Positions 35,492-49,350 of a stretch of 64,000 nucleotides of DNA are shown here, one piece after another (positions within the stretch are counted from its first letter, which is position 1; each line of letters opens with the position of its first letter). Origin of the DNA: Saccharum officinarum (Eukaryota > Streptophyta > Magnoliopsida > Poales > Poaceae); the NCBI GenBank assembly GCA_020631735.1, contig CM036160.1, forward strand, positions 117,472,680-117,536,679, written 5' to 3'. A program made the translations under genes and the position numbers. Under the pieces are notes generated by a model that was given only the letters and a program-made list of their open reading frames with translations, had not been told where the DNA came from and did no database searches.

Positions 35492-35756
35492 TCACCCCTA
35501 AACACGCGTACGCAAACCCTACCCCTATGAGTGCCTCCGAAGGACTGAGCCGACAGATCACAAGATTCACGAAGTCACCACAGGAGCTTCGCTGTCGACA
35601 GGGACATCGCCTACCACTGAAAGCATAACGCCGTTAAATCCTAGATTAAATCATGGAAGATACGAGCACCCGTGCCAAGTCGAAAATTTGAACCCAAGTG
35701 GGCAGGTTTCACAAAAAGAACTCAACCAGCTGATCTATGATCAGTTCGCGGGAAAC
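35492..35756 (-). mobile_element. tRNA-derived SINE, 5' body (part 2 of 2)
   Basis: The minus strand starts near 35756. It has an A-box-like TAGATCAGCTGGTTGAG (35737-35721) and a B-box-like GGTTCAAATTT (35694-35684), the internal polymerase III promoter of a tRNA head. With 24799-24861 it totals about 330 bp. The giant solo LTR inserted in its 3' part. Confidence 0.7.
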
Positions 35757-35765
35757 ATGTCTAGC

Positions 35766-36660
35766 TGAAAATTAGATGGACATATATTAAAGAGACAAGA
35801 GTAGCAACCTCAGAATAAGATACGATGCACCTTGAGGGACAAATTATTAGAAAAGGCATTACATAAGGTGCCAACTTAGAGGGTATATTATTATAAAACT
35901 AATATATAGGATTTAGGAATACATTCAAACTTAAAAGGGTGAGTGAGAACTGAAACTAAAAAATATTAAAAAATAATACTGAAAACTAAAACTAAAATAA
36001 CTGAAAAAAAAACATGACTGAAAATTGAAATTAGAGGGCAAATTCTTTGTTGCAATTTATGTATGCAATGACTATCCTTTTGTAACAACTTATATATTGT
36101 AGATGAGGTAACTCATATGCAGGATTTAGGAAGACATTTAAACCTAAAAGGATGAATGAAATATAAAACTAAAAAAATTAAAAAAATTGAAAAATCTGAA
36201 ATCTGAAACTATAAAAAAACAAGACTGAAAAATGAAACTAAAAAACTGAAAAAAAAACATTGAACACTTAAACTAAAAAACATTAAAAAAAGACTGAAAA
36301 CTGAAAGTAAAAAAAATTGACAGAAAACTAAAACGAGGGGCAAATTCTTGTGTCAACTTATGTATGCAATGACTACCTTTTTGTAACAACTTATACATTT
36401 TAGGTGAGGCAATTAACATACAGGACTTAGGAAGACATTCGAACCTAAAAGGTTGACTGAAATCTAAAACTAAAAAAAATTAAAAAACTAAAAAATGAAA
36501 TAAAAAAAATGAAAAATACAAATTCAAATTAAAAACTGAATTTACTAACTAAAATTGCTTAACTGAAATTAAAAACTAAAATTATAAAATGAAACTGAAA
36601 ACTAAAATTATAAAATGAAAATAAAAAATGTAACATAAAACTAAAACTGAAATTGACAAC
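35766..36660. repeat. AT-rich diverged tandem repeat, period about 300 bp
   Basis: Repeated anchors are AGGATTTAGGAAGACATT (near 36120) and its relatives at 35890 and 36421, GGGCAAATTCTT (36037 and 36337), and TATGTATGCAATGACTA. Between them lie A-rich stretches built from variants of AAACTGAAAACTAAAA. No coding sequence was seen. Confidence 0.7.
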
Positions 36661-38030
36661 CACGTCGGCTTGGTCAACAGCAAAAATAGAAGCAAGCACA
36701 ACTAACTCGGAATTGGCCTGCAACTGCACATTGCCAAGTCTGACCACCGATACGATATGATGCCTAATTTGTAATTTGTTCTCCATCCATCTGTTTCTCG
36801 TTTTCTTCAGCTCGCCACTCAGTCAATCAGTCAGTCTGTCTGTCATTGTCTCTTCTTACGCGATGCTAGCATCAATAATGAAAAACTAGTAGAAGGTAAT
36901 GTCAAAAGCATTTGAGTAGTTTGCCACAACAAGAAAACTGAATTAAATTACATTTTTAAATAACTTGCCACAACGAGAAAATCTAAATTTCACAAAAATG
37001 GGTACAATCTATAAACTATCCTAGGAACAGGAACCTAGGGGACTCTAGAATTTTAATCAACAACAGTAAAGATAACCCAAAATCGCAAGCCCTAGGAGAC
37101 AAATTGGAATGAAAATACAAGTGAAGATTAAAGTAGACGAGAATCCAAGTAAAGATTGTTGTGCATTGCCGGTAGCTAAAAAGGCATATTGACAAGGAAA
37201 ATAAATCATGCTAGGGCCTGTTGGTATAAATCATGCTGGGGCCTGTAGCTAAAAAGGCCTATGTGGAGACAACAAATGGGCAGGCTGAGCAGACCTGTGG
37301 AGTGAAAAGCGAAAAATTGCAAAGAGAATTTGATTGATGAACTGCAAGAGCTGCATACCAAAATGATTTGTAATCAACAAAACAATTAAAAAAATTCCAA
37401 AGACAGTAGCTGTAATCAATCTAAAACTCAGCTCTAAATTTTTCTGATTGCTAGGAGAGATGCAAGAGCTAGGACATCCAAGCAATGAGGGATTATATAA
37501 TGTATCGATTATTCAACAAGGCATAATGAATTGATTAGCTTACTATTCATCCAAATAAACAAGCTAGTGATGCGCCAATGACACCTGTCGGACTGAATTT
37601 AATTTGCTGCCGTCGTTGCTTACCTGAAATAAGAAGCATGGTGGTGTGCGCTACCCTGCTGCACAACAGACGCAAGCTGCACTTGCATTGCCGCTGGGCT
37701 GCAATGGCTAGCTGATGAGCAGGTATACAACAAGAATTCTGAGCAAGCTCCTGCAACTACTCAATGTGAAATGCAACAACTGCAGCAAACCAAACTGCAC
37801 ACATCAATTGCAAGAGGTGGTAAGTAAACAAATTTGATAGTGCAAGTTAAATGACTAAAATATATATGTGATTTATGAACACTTATCACCATTTCATGTA
37901 ATGCTCGCATCAATAGAAGATTGGACAAGTTGCTCAGACTCAAAATAACTTTTATTTAACAAATTGCATTTAGGCCGATTGTTGACTTGAAAGCAGGCCT
38001 TTGCTGAATGTGTATAGGACTTCTTTGAAG
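36661..38030. other. Intergenic DNA, nothing recognised
   Basis: No supported gene was found. Short ORFs on the minus strand have no recognised domain. A small direct repeat AAATCATGCTAGGGCCTG / AAATCATGCTGGGGCCTG lies near 37205-37243. Decayed downstream exons of the kinase pseudogene could lie here but none could be shown. Confidence 0.35.
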
Positions 38031-38656
38031 TTGAAGGGCCAATTATATCCTCTAGCGTCTTCGTATCAGCTGCGACAAATGAGACCTACCAAGCTACCAT
38101 CATCGTCATTCAGAGGAGTGTTATTGGCCACAATGAAAAATCGTTCTCCTGACTTCTTTTTAACAGGCAACTTCCCAACATTTCCCCATAAATATATTCC
38201 CCCAATGATATTGTTTGCTGCCTCAGCATCAACAGTACGAACCAATAATTCCACGACATCTTGATCAACTGCTTCTGATGCAATTTCTGATGTAGAATAG
38301 CCATACATTTGTTCGGCCGGTTTCCTAGATAAAGATTGGAGTGTTTTTGTAAAATAGGCAGTAACAGTAGGGTTAAAACAGTGAGGGAGTAAGTATAGGC
38401 TAAATTGCAGATTATCAACAATTTAACATGCTTCCTGAGCCAACTAAACAACATGAAAAGGGATATACAGTAATTACTGTTGTCTAGGACAGCCTTGAAC
38501 CTCCGCATAACGCTTATCTGACATTTCAGCGAACACTCCTAGTGCAGAGTACAGACAACAAAATGCAAGTAACCTCTCCAGTAATGAGCTTCTAGCCGGG
38601 GGCAATGATATGCACCAGTTGCCTGCCCCTGCAGGGCCCTGATGTACTGGCGGTCA

Positions 38657-38856
38657 CAGTGGCGGATCCAGAAACAATGCAAAAGGGGGGCTAAATAGTA
38701 ATAGAATGCTAGAAATCCTGTGATAGATCAGTACCAGTTGTAGCTGAACACCTAAATTCTAGACTATTTTGGGCTGGAGATGAAGAGGTGTTCTTAGCTG
38801 TTTTGAGCCACATCCCGGGCTATAGCCCCCCTAGCTAGGGGTGTAGACCGCCCCTG
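38657..38856. mobile_element. hAT-type MITE, 200 bp
   Basis: The ends CAGTGGCGGATC and ACCGCCCCTG are inverted, and exact 8-bp duplications GGCGGTCA lie at 38649-38656 and 38857-38864. Removing one duplication restores the LTDRQ reading of the kinase pseudogene. Confidence 0.9.
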
Positions 38857-39090
38857 GGCGGTCAGTGAGCCCGATGCGGCCCACGCGCTGCAGCCACGAC
38901 GACAGGGACGGGGCCGCGCCACACCGGCGAAGGCTGCGGAGCGCAATGCATGGTGCTGCGCGCCCTGCTGATGCTCCGGCACCAGCTTGAAAATCTCCTA
39001 CTTGAGCTCAGCTTGGCCCTCCTCTAGCTCCCGTATCTTCAGCAGCAGCTCCTCCACCGCCATCACCAGCAGGACGCCCGTTGTTGTAGC

Positions 39091-39366
39091 TAGGAATGAA
39101 AACGGATCGGATACAGATGGATATCACTGATATCACATTTGTTTTCATATTTCTGTCTGGATTCGGATTCGAATACGGATAGTGTCAGCTATACGGGACA
39201 TGATATGATTGGATATCGACATCATAAAAATACGATTTGAGTATTCGAATATGGATACGGTATCGGATGTTGAATATCCGGACTCAGATACAGACAGATC
39301 TGAACTCCTCTAAACGAATTAGATCTCGAATACGATCGGAAAATATTCGTACCGTTTTCACCCCTG
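39091..39366. mobile_element. hAT-type MITE, 276 bp
   Basis: The ends TAGGAATGAAAACGG and CCGTTTTCACCCCTG are inverted, with exact 8-bp duplications GTTGTAGC (39083-39090 and 39367-39374). The interior has many GGATAT/ATATCC motifs. It lies near the start of the kinase pseudogene. Confidence 0.9.
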
Positions 39367-39528
39367 GTTGTAGCCATGAAGCCGGATTTGGGGGCCGGCT
39401 GCGCTGCCGAAACGGAAAGGAGGAGGAGGCCGAGCTGCCCAAACGGAAAGGATGAGATAGGCCGCACGAAGGCGTGGGGCAATTACTGGGCTAGGCTCGT
39501 TTCAAAGGTGTCGCGCGGTCGCTAGCGA

Positions 39529-39630
39529 GCACGACTGGTCGCCAGTTAGATTTTGCGATTATTATTGGGGGACTAGCGAGCGCGACTGGTCGCCAATTAG
39601 ATTTTGCGATTATTATTGGGGGACTAGTCA
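39529..39630. repeat. Tandem duplication, unit 51 bp
   Basis: Two copies of a unit containing CGACTGGTCGCCA and TTTTGCGATTATTATTGGGG lie head to tail with one substitution. Confidence 0.85.
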
Positions 39631-40210
39631 TCGGTTGCACCATTTGATGTGCAATTCGATCGTTTATATACGCCATCAGCCTCTTTCAATGACATGTACT
39701 GTTGGGCCTGAGCCTACTATATATGTCATGGACTAGCTTGGTGGTGTAGACGATAAAAATTGGGTCTCAAGTAATGGTAGTACCGATGAAAACTATATAC
39801 TATATTGTATGTAATGATAAAATCTGTCGTCAAGGGCAGTGCAGATATATGTGTTACCACATGCGACTACGCATGGAGGTGACCATGTATGCTCCCAATA
39901 TGATAATATCGGGGATATGGAGTATTTTCATTATGTTCCTCTAAAGCCTCACTTTACTTTGAGAATGGAAGAAATCATTAACAGTGACGAACATTCAAAA
40001 GGTTCACCTATATATATAGTTGTCTAAAAAGTATTTATAACTTTTTCATATAAAGTCAGAAGAAAACAAAATTTATACCAAAATTGTTGTAGAGCTTGGA
40101 CGCGGTATGCAATTTTGTAGGTTATAATTTTTTGGTTTGAAACTGTTTGGAGTCCTAAAAGTTAGTTTTAAGATGGGGGACTTGGATATTGAAAAAGGGC
40201 TTCATGTTTT
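39631..40210. other. Intergenic DNA, nothing recognised
   Basis: No supported gene or element boundary was found here. Confidence 0.3.
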
Positions 40211-40216
40211 GGACTT

Positions 40217-40535
40217 AGATATATTAAAATTTTATTATGACTTGGACCCTAATTTTACTATAAGATGAAATTTTAAGTCATCGTAAAAAAGGCTTCATGT
40301 TAAGTCATGGAATTAGGGTTCAGGTCATAGTAAAATTTTAAATATCCAAATTCAAGACTTAGCCAAATTCCAAATTATTCATGTTTTGGATTTGGGTCCA
40401 AGTCATGGTAAAATTTTATATTAAAATTAACATGATGCCCTAATTCCATGACTTAACATGAAGCCTTTTTTACGATGACTTAAAATTCCATCTTATAGTA
40501 AAATTAGGGTCCAAGTCATGGTAAAATTTTAAATA
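40217..40535. repeat. Long hairpin, about 105-bp arms
   Basis: The arms 40217-40318 and 40433-40535 are near-perfect inverted copies (shared core CATCGTAAAAAAGGCTTCAT). They enclose about 115 bp that itself repeats AAGTCATGGTAAAATTTT-like phrases. The phrase recurs to about 40900 in both orientations. Confidence 0.75.
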
Positions 40536-41180
40536 TCCAAGTCTAAAACATGAAGCCATTTTTCAATATCTAAGTCATGGTAAAATTTTAAATTTATCAA
40601 TGTCCAAATCATAGCAAAAATCCAGACTTAGCTAAATTTTAGCATAGTCAAGTGATAGTAAAATTCAAGATTTTGCCAAAATTTTGTATGTCCATCTCAT
40701 AGAAAAATTAGGGTCCAAGTCATGTTAATTTAGAGCTTTGTATGTCCATCTCACGGTAAAATTAGGTAGTCAGGATTTTTGCTACGGCCTGGATATGTTC
40801 GAATACCAACTACCATGGAATAACATCAAATTTGTCAATGTCATGGTAAAATTCTAGACTTAACAAATTCCAACATCCCATCTCATGGTAAATTTATAGA
40901 CTTAAGAAATTCTAACAGCTCGACGCCAAGATCCATGGCGCCAGGCTTGGCGCCAATGGTGATGGCATCAAGGTGACCGCCACGTCACCGCCAGCTCGGC
41001 GTCATCGGCCAAGTAGCATGGGGGCTTGGCGCCAACGCCAATAGCGTCAAGCTATGCTACCTTGACACCAGCGTGGATGGCACCAAATTCTGAGTCTATT
41101 TTCTAAAATCTTTCTGCCAAGGATATATTTGAGAGAATCTTTCAAAAAAAAAAAAAAGCTAAAACAAAAAAAAAACGTAT
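40536..41180. repeat. GTCATGGTAAAATT repeats and GC-rich GGCGCC block
   Basis: Scattered copies of TCATGGTAAAATT run to 40900, then a GC-rich block (40920-41090) with recurring CTTGGCGCCAA and related palindromes, then A runs at 41145-41176. No gene was seen. Confidence 0.5.
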
Positions 41181-41394
41181 GGGCGGGTGGCCAGAGGCAA
41201 CAGCCATGTACATGAAATAGTATTATTATTCAATTGCCTCGGTTCGACGTTTCTGCAAAGTCCGATTTCTCTTCTGACAGCCATGGTTGGATGCTCCCAG
41301 GTTTTACGGTTGGACTCAATCTTCTTCTGCAACACTGGAGGTGCTAATGAACGAATATTTTCTGTTGGTTTTGCCCAGCCCAGCTAATAGTAAT

Positions 41395-41500
41395 TTGGGC
41401 CCAATTCTTCGCAAGAAAATGGCCCTGCCCATCTACCTTGCCCGTCCTTGGCCCCGTATTTAAGTTCTATACGCTCCCATCACGCACTGGAACCCTAGCG
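41395..41500 (+). promoter_or_regulatory. Promoter of RPL18
   Basis: TTGGGCCCAA (41395-41404) contains a site II element (TGGGCC) in both directions. TATTTAA (41457-41463) is a TATA-like box. AACCCTAG (41491-41498) is a telo-box. Site II with telo-box is the known signature of plant ribosomal protein promoters. Confidence 0.7.
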
Positions 41501-41557
41501 CCCGTCCCGCCGCCGCCGCCGCCGACGCTGCAGCAGCCACCGCGCGGTCACACAACC

Positions 41558-44008
<2,451 letters not shown>

Positions 44009-44222
44009 GCAGCCGCAGCCATGCAAATCCATGTCATTTTGCTCTTGTCAGCTAAACATTATTGTTTTGGGTGTCAGAGTTGCAATATTTTAGATGCCAG
44101 AATATCGAGTTATTACCAATATCGGACCAATCAAATTTTGCTCTTAAATTTTATGCGTCCTGAGAAGTGTGTTTGTCAGCCCTTGATGAAGATACTCTCG
44201 TACCATTGTGGGTGCCAACTAT

Positions 44223-44465
44223 GGGCCGGTTTAGATGCAATTTTTTTTGCAAAATGACACTGTAGCAAATTTCGTTGTTATTTGGTAATCAGTGTTCAAT
44301 CATGGTCTAATTAGGCTTAAAAGATTTGTCTCGTCCATTTCGTCTAAACTGTGTAATTAGTTTTATTTTTTATCTATATTTAATGCTTCATGCATGCATC
44401 TAAAGACTCGATGTGACGGGGAATGTTGAAAAATTTTGCAAAATTTCTTGAAACTAAACAGGGCC
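44223..44465. mobile_element. MITE, 243 bp, GGGCC..TTTAG family
   Basis: The ends GGGCCGGTTTAGAT and AACTAAACAGGGCC are flanked by TAT. It shares inner phrases (TCATGGNCTAATTAGGCT; CATGCATGCATCTAAAGA) with copies at 49920, 51905 and 52862. It lies about 215 bp after the RPL18 stop. Confidence 0.8.
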
Positions 44466-44743
44466 TATGTGAAAGTCTAGGTGCCTTTTTGCATTGCTCA
44501 TCTATGTTCACTTGTCAACTGTATTCGCAGAGTTTGTTCATTTAAATTCAGCGCTTTCACAATGTATAACAGTGACACCGCCGTGACCGTGAAACGAAGT
44601 ATACTGATATTATAGTCCACTTTGGTTGCACGGTACAAATACACATTCCTGTAAAATGAACAGCTTATTGTAAAACAAGAGGACCGATTGATGGCATGTT
44701 TGTACATAGGTAGCTGCAAAAGGAGGGTTTGTACATAGTGGCT

Positions 44744-44853
44744 CTGTTCGGCAGGCTGTTTTTTGGCTTATAAGCCGGCTATGGCTGATTTGCTGTGAGA
44801 GAAAAACACTGTTCCACGGCTGATAAGCCGTGCTGATAAGCTCAGCCGAACAG
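44744..44853. mobile_element. Short MITE with CTGTTCGGC ends
   Basis: The left end CTGTTCGGCAGGCTG and the right end CAGCCGAACAG are inverted. The inner AGAGAAAAACACTGTTCC is typical of this small grass family. The rest of 44466-45188 has no gene and ends in the 3' side of the ERF gene. Confidence 0.65.
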
Positions 44854-45188
44854 GGGAGTATGTGCCTAAAAAACAGCGATACTTTTTTATAGTATACGAA
44901 GAGGTGAGCGAGTCCACGGCCATTTATTCCAGGAGAATTCATCTTTGCACAAGAAGGGACAACAACTGTGAGATGCTAGAGTTCCACCCCTAGTTACATG
45001 GGCAGATAAATTACTCCTAACAGTGTATATACTACTATATATAGTATAGTGTTTGTATAAAAACCTACTACTAACGAAACATTATAATATTTGAAAAGCA
45101 GCAGCAGCAACATGTTGATAAGCTAGCAGTAACGGAAAGTAAGCAGAGGACGCAGCAGCTAGCATATGATGCGTCGTCGTCTATCACA

Positions 45189-46005
45189 TCACATGGGCAC
45201 GGCCATGTTGATGCCGTCGAACGTCCACATGTCCATCCCGGCGGCGTCGTCCTGCGGCGGCGGCAGCTGGTGGTGCACGTACGCCACCGTGGGCGCCTGC
45301 TCGTGCTGCGCCACGGCGACGGCGTCGGGCACGTAGGGCGGGTTCGGGTGGTGCTGGAAGAAGGTCCCCATGCCCATGCCCATGCCCATGACGTCGACGT
45401 CGTAGCCGACGAGGTGGTCCCTGCCGCCGCCGCGGCCGCCGCAGGCCATGGCGAGCATCCCCTGCGCGGCGCCGGCGTGGCTGTCGTCGTCGTCGTAGTC
45501 GGGCGGCGGGTCCTCGTTGGGGAAGTTGACCTTGGCCTTGGCCCCGCGGATGCGTCGCGCGGCGCGGTCGTAGGCGCGCGCGGCGGCCTCGGCGGTGGCG
45601 AAGGTGCCGAGCCAGACGCGCGCGCCCTTGGCCGGGTCACGGATCTCCGCCGCCCACTTGCCCCAGGGCCGGCGCCGGATGCCGCGGTACATGGTCTTGC
45701 GCTCCCGCTTCCTGGGCGGCGGCTCTGCACCATGCACGGATGTGTGTCAGGTCAGGCGGTCGAGTGCGTGTCGTATCCGTGTGTGTGCGTGTGTGCTGCT
45801 GGCCTGGCCGTCGTCACAGGTAGCAAGTGTGCAAATGAACATGAGTATTACCTTGGTCGGGATGGAAGGAGGCGGCGGCGAAGTCGTCGAAGTCGGCGGC
45901 CGCCGTGGCCTCGTGCGGCCAGAAGTCCTCGGCGCAGAGGCCCCGCTTGCCGCGGGCGGCGTCGCGCTGCGGGATGAACTCGGAGATGATCGCGCCGCCA
46001 CACAT
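45189..46005 (-). CDS. Group VII ERF (AP2/ERF) transcription factor
   Basis: This is a nuclear DNA-binding activator. Exon 1 (46005-45852) begins [12 protein letters not shown]. Exon 2 (45724-45189) begins inside a Glu codon. The donor GTAATA and an acceptor ending GTGCAG give a 229-residue protein. The AP2 domain (about 63-120) has [35 protein letters not shown] and AKVNFP, with the nuclear-signal-like RKRERK just before it. The tail is Met/Gly- and Pro-rich (MGMGMGMG) and ends near [15 protein letters not shown]. In plants the N-terminal Met-Cys of group VII ERFs is an oxygen- and NO-sensing N-degron (plant cysteine oxidases, then PRT6), so the product is probably stable in hypoxia. A single intron after the N-terminal exon is usual for the group. 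It is transcribed towards RPL18 (convergent). Confidence 0.95.
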
Positions 46006-46141
46006 GTTGTTCCGATTCTCCTTTGTTTGCCTAGCCTGCTGCCGCGTGCGGTGCTGAGGATGGCAAGGAAGGAGGCAAATTAAAGCCGCAAAGGTGGTGG
46101 AGGAGCGAGCGGAGTTTGCTGTGGGGGACGGAGCCGTGTGC

Positions 46142-46149
46142 TTATATAG
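46142..46149 (-). promoter_or_regulatory. TATA box of the ERF gene
   Basis: The minus strand reads CCTCTATATAAGCAC, about 140 bp upstream of the ATG at 46005. Confidence 0.75.
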
Positions 46150-48060
46150 AGGGCGGGTGGTGTGGTGTGGCTGTCGAGTGCGCCGCGGTGGAGACTGGAG
46201 TGGAATGGGGCATGACGCGGAAAAGGCAACGGCAGCTTCCTGATGTGATTTAATTTGATCCTCTCCTCGGACGGGAGGACCAGAATCCGTGGATTCCCGT
46301 CCCAAATCCGGAGCCAATCGTGCTTTCAGACGAGCCGAGGTAACCATGCTATGGACACGTGTCTGCTAACTAAGCCCCGTTCACGCCCCCGTTCACGCTC
46401 CATACGTACAGTGTACAGAGTGACAGAGTACGTACAGAGAGAAAAGCACGCATTTCCACTCGCGGGTTTTCAACGGCCGAGGAAAAGGAAGCTGCCGCTG
46501 CTGCTAGACGATGTGCGGACCACGGTTTAGGATCCGATCCGGCGGCCTCTGTTTTCGTTTCCGATCGTACGTGCTGGAGTGCACGTCTCGTCTCTCAGTA
46601 ATGTAAAAGCTTGCTGCCACTCGTTGTCGGGTTGACACTGTGGCACGTGCTTAAGGACACGGCATTTGCTTCGTTATCACGCATAACGTGCTACTAGACT
46701 AGTAGATAAGGTAATGATGGTGCTAACTTCACGTACATACCTACTTATTTCACGTGACTGAGAAACAACTTTTTGCTAGGTACTAGGTTTCTTTTTCACC
46801 TGAAAATGACGTGCACTGGTTAATTGCTCAAAACGATATACTGATACCAGAGATAACAATGAGGCCAGAGTCGTCCCTTTTTTTTTTTTTTTGCTTTTGA
46901 TATATATATCTTGGGTAGTCGAGTCTATAGCCTACTTCGTCGTCGGCCGCCGGAAGACGACGACTCTGAAATCTGAAAGAAAGATAGAAATAGAAACAGC
47001 GACGAAAAGAGTGCTCCCTCCCTCTTTCCCTCTGCACTCCCAGTTGAGATGATCATGGTCAGGTCAGCTCATTAATGTTGAGTTCAACTGATGCGTGTAA
47101 TTATGTATATAATATATCAGAGCTATATATACAAATAAAAAACCATGGTCCTGTAGGTTTGTTCTGAGCGCAGAGAGCTAATTATAGTCCGTATCTCCGG
47201 TCCATGCGCACTCAAATAAAGGCGTGCAGTGGTTGACGTTGTCATGCTCATGTTAAACACAATTTTCATCTATTTTTTATTTCTGAGAAGGAGGATGCCA
47301 CAAGAGAGCAAATGACAAAATGCAATAAAGATATTAAAATGTTAAAGTCAATTTGCATTGTAAGTGAAAGCATATTAGTGTCTGAATATAGTGCATTGCG
47401 GATAGCAGTTCCTAATTTTCGACATTATTGGTATCAATCTTTTTCTGTTGAATGAATAGTAAAATATTATCAATATTGGCACGGTGTTCCCTTAAAAAAA
47501 TAAAAAAGTTTTAAATTAGTCATTACACTTCACGGTATAAGATTCATAAAGAAATCTTAAATAAATAAGATATAAAGATCACGCATGGAGGAAATTAACC
47601 TCAAGTTCTCATGTAATGAACTAGAAAACTCTTTCTCGTCCCATCATCGATCATCGTCGTTCAATTCAAATCACCATCTTCAACGTTTTTTAGCAATTGG
47701 ACCATCCCCATTGTTGCTTGAACCATACGTGCACTGTAGCAAGTAGTGGCCTAACGAGAGCAATAGCAAGCGCTAATGCTAAGTTTCAACCTGTGATATG
47801 TTCAATCCGCTATAAATTCTATTTATTATATTTATACTATATTATAGGGTAATCTAGACTACATAATGCAAAAGAGGAAAGAGACACACACATATAAACA
47901 CTAGTTATCTTTGTAATGTTTCTACTGCAGAAAAAAAACATTTGTAAAGAAAAATAAATGTCCTCGGTAGTGAAATAATTAATCCCTAAAGATTTGAGAA
48001 AATATAGCAAAAAGAAAATGTTGTAGACAATCAGGGTCGGGTTGATTTCTGGAATTTGTA
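46150..48060. other. ERF upstream region and intergenic DNA
   Basis: The near part (46150-46600) is the presumed ERF promoter, with no single diagnostic motif. Beyond it no gene or bounded element was recognised. A run of 16 T or more lies near 46877. Confidence 0.4.
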
Positions 48061-48129
48061 ATGTTCCACTCTATGAAAAAACTTTCAACCATGCATGAAA
48101 AAAATGTTCCATAAAACCATGGAATTTTA

Positions 48130-48345
48130 TTTCACCTTTTTGTACGATAATGATTCGGTGAGGACGTCCGTCCGTCCGTCCGGGCACCGTCTTCCCAAAT
48201 AAAAAAAACCATTCAGGCACCGTCTTCCCAAATAAAAAATATCTCTTATTCCGTCTCATGCGCTCATCGTAGGCTCCGCTCCGCTTCCTCTGCCCCGCGC
48301 TCGCCGTAGGCTCCGCTCCGCTTCCTCCACCCTGTGGCCTTGCCC
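48130..48345. repeat. Small local tandem duplications
   Basis: GCACCGTCTTCCCAAATAAA occurs at 48184 and 48217 (33 bp apart), and CGTAGGCTCCGCTCCGCTTC at 48269 and 48306 (37 bp apart). CGTCCGTCCGTCCG precedes them. Confidence 0.8.
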
Positions 48346-49350
48346 GCCTCTGCGACGCCAAGCTCCCCCGTTGGAGTCGCGCCTCCTGCCCGCCCCCGCC
48401 CTCATCACCGTCGCCGACACCGGCTTCCTCCTCCTCACCTCCTCCTACGGCTGGAGACGGTGAGGGCGTCACAGCCGTGCCATACTTCGCGTCCGCCTCA
48501 AGGCTCCTCGCGCCCTGGTAGCAAAAGAAGCTCGCAGGAGGGGCCAAGTCTGTGGTGCTCTTCGCTCCGTCGCCTCCCAGCCCTGTTCTGCCCATCAAGG
48601 CGATTATCGAGTTCCTCAGCGTGCCTGACATGGTAGTGGCAACCCACTAGAGTGTCGCGCCTGATATGTTGTAAGCGTATGTTTCAAGTGTTTCATATAT
48701 TTCAGAGGTATGTTGCAAGTGTTTTATATGGATGTTACAAAAGCAGATCAGGATGTTGCATATGTTGCAAGTGTTTATTCAAAAATGTTTCATATGTTGC
48801 ATATGTTTCACACATGTTGCAAGAGTATGTTCCAATGGTTTCAGTTGTTTCAGTCTTATGTTGCAGTAAGTGTTTTCATGTTGCAAATTGCAAATGTTAT
48901 ATCTGGATGTTGCATATGTTTCACACACAAGTTTCAAGTGTATGTTCTAAATATTTTCATCTACTTCAGACGTATATTGCATTCAAGTGTTTCATATTTC
49001 AAATGTGTGTTCAGAGAGTCATGAGGCACGGCCCTGGTGTCGGGGGAATGGGCGCGGCGAGACGAATGTTGGCGGTCAAGGCGCGTGGCGTGCCTGGGTC
49101 CAGCGGACGGGGGCGTGCTCGTCCTCGTTACTGCTCCCGGGCCCGCGCGGAGAGAGAGGACGAGGTCACTGGGAAGGAGCCGCGAGCACAACTACAAGGG
49201 CGGGGCAAGGCGGACAGGGGCGGGCTATGCGGACGTCCAAACGCGCGTATCCATCCAAACGTTCGGACGCTAGCCACCTGCTTTTTCTACCATAGAAACA
49301 AACAAATACAAGCGAAATCTGGATTGTCGTCCTAGTAAATAAAAGCTATG
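48346..49350. repeat. Unclassified grass repeat with TGTTGCA/TTTCA array
   Basis: Positions 48660-49020 are an imperfect array of phrases such as TATGTTGCAAGTGTTT and TGTTTCAGTTGTTTCAG. GC-rich shoulders lie on both sides (48260-48650 and 49020-49260). I have seen such arrays as internal parts of dispersed grass transposons but no termini could be set here. ORFs in the GC-rich shoulders have no recognised domain. Confidence 0.45.

Larger units (their letters stand above)
38040..39410 (-). pseudogene. PAS-domain Raf-like kinase (MAPKKK) pseudogene, 5' exons
   Basis: Exon 1 remnant, read down from about 39095, has VEELLLKIRELEEGQAELK followed directly by a TAG stop. It then continues with LTDRQYIRALQ (near 38650, across a MITE), as in plant PAS-Raf kinases. 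A second exon (38330-38060) encodes most of a PAS domain: EQMYGYSTSEIASEAVDQD, NNIIGGIYLWG, KSGERFFIVANNTP and DDDGSLVGLICRS, then TGA. The family sequence would continue after that point. No kinase catalytic exon is present. Two hAT MITEs interrupt the N-terminal exon. It could be a decayed gene copy or a fragment captured by a transposon. Family assignment is by motif memory. Confidence 0.65.

Noticed and set aside
45071..45977. Long ORFs overlapping the ERF gene in other frames (220 and 235 aa)
   Set aside because: They are low-complexity Ser/Thr/Arg or Val/Gly shadows of a GC-rich AP2 exon.
48071..48631. 186-aa minus-strand ORF
   Set aside because: It is Gly/Arg/Ser-rich over local tandem duplications, with no domain. 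It may be a captured fragment but cannot be supported.
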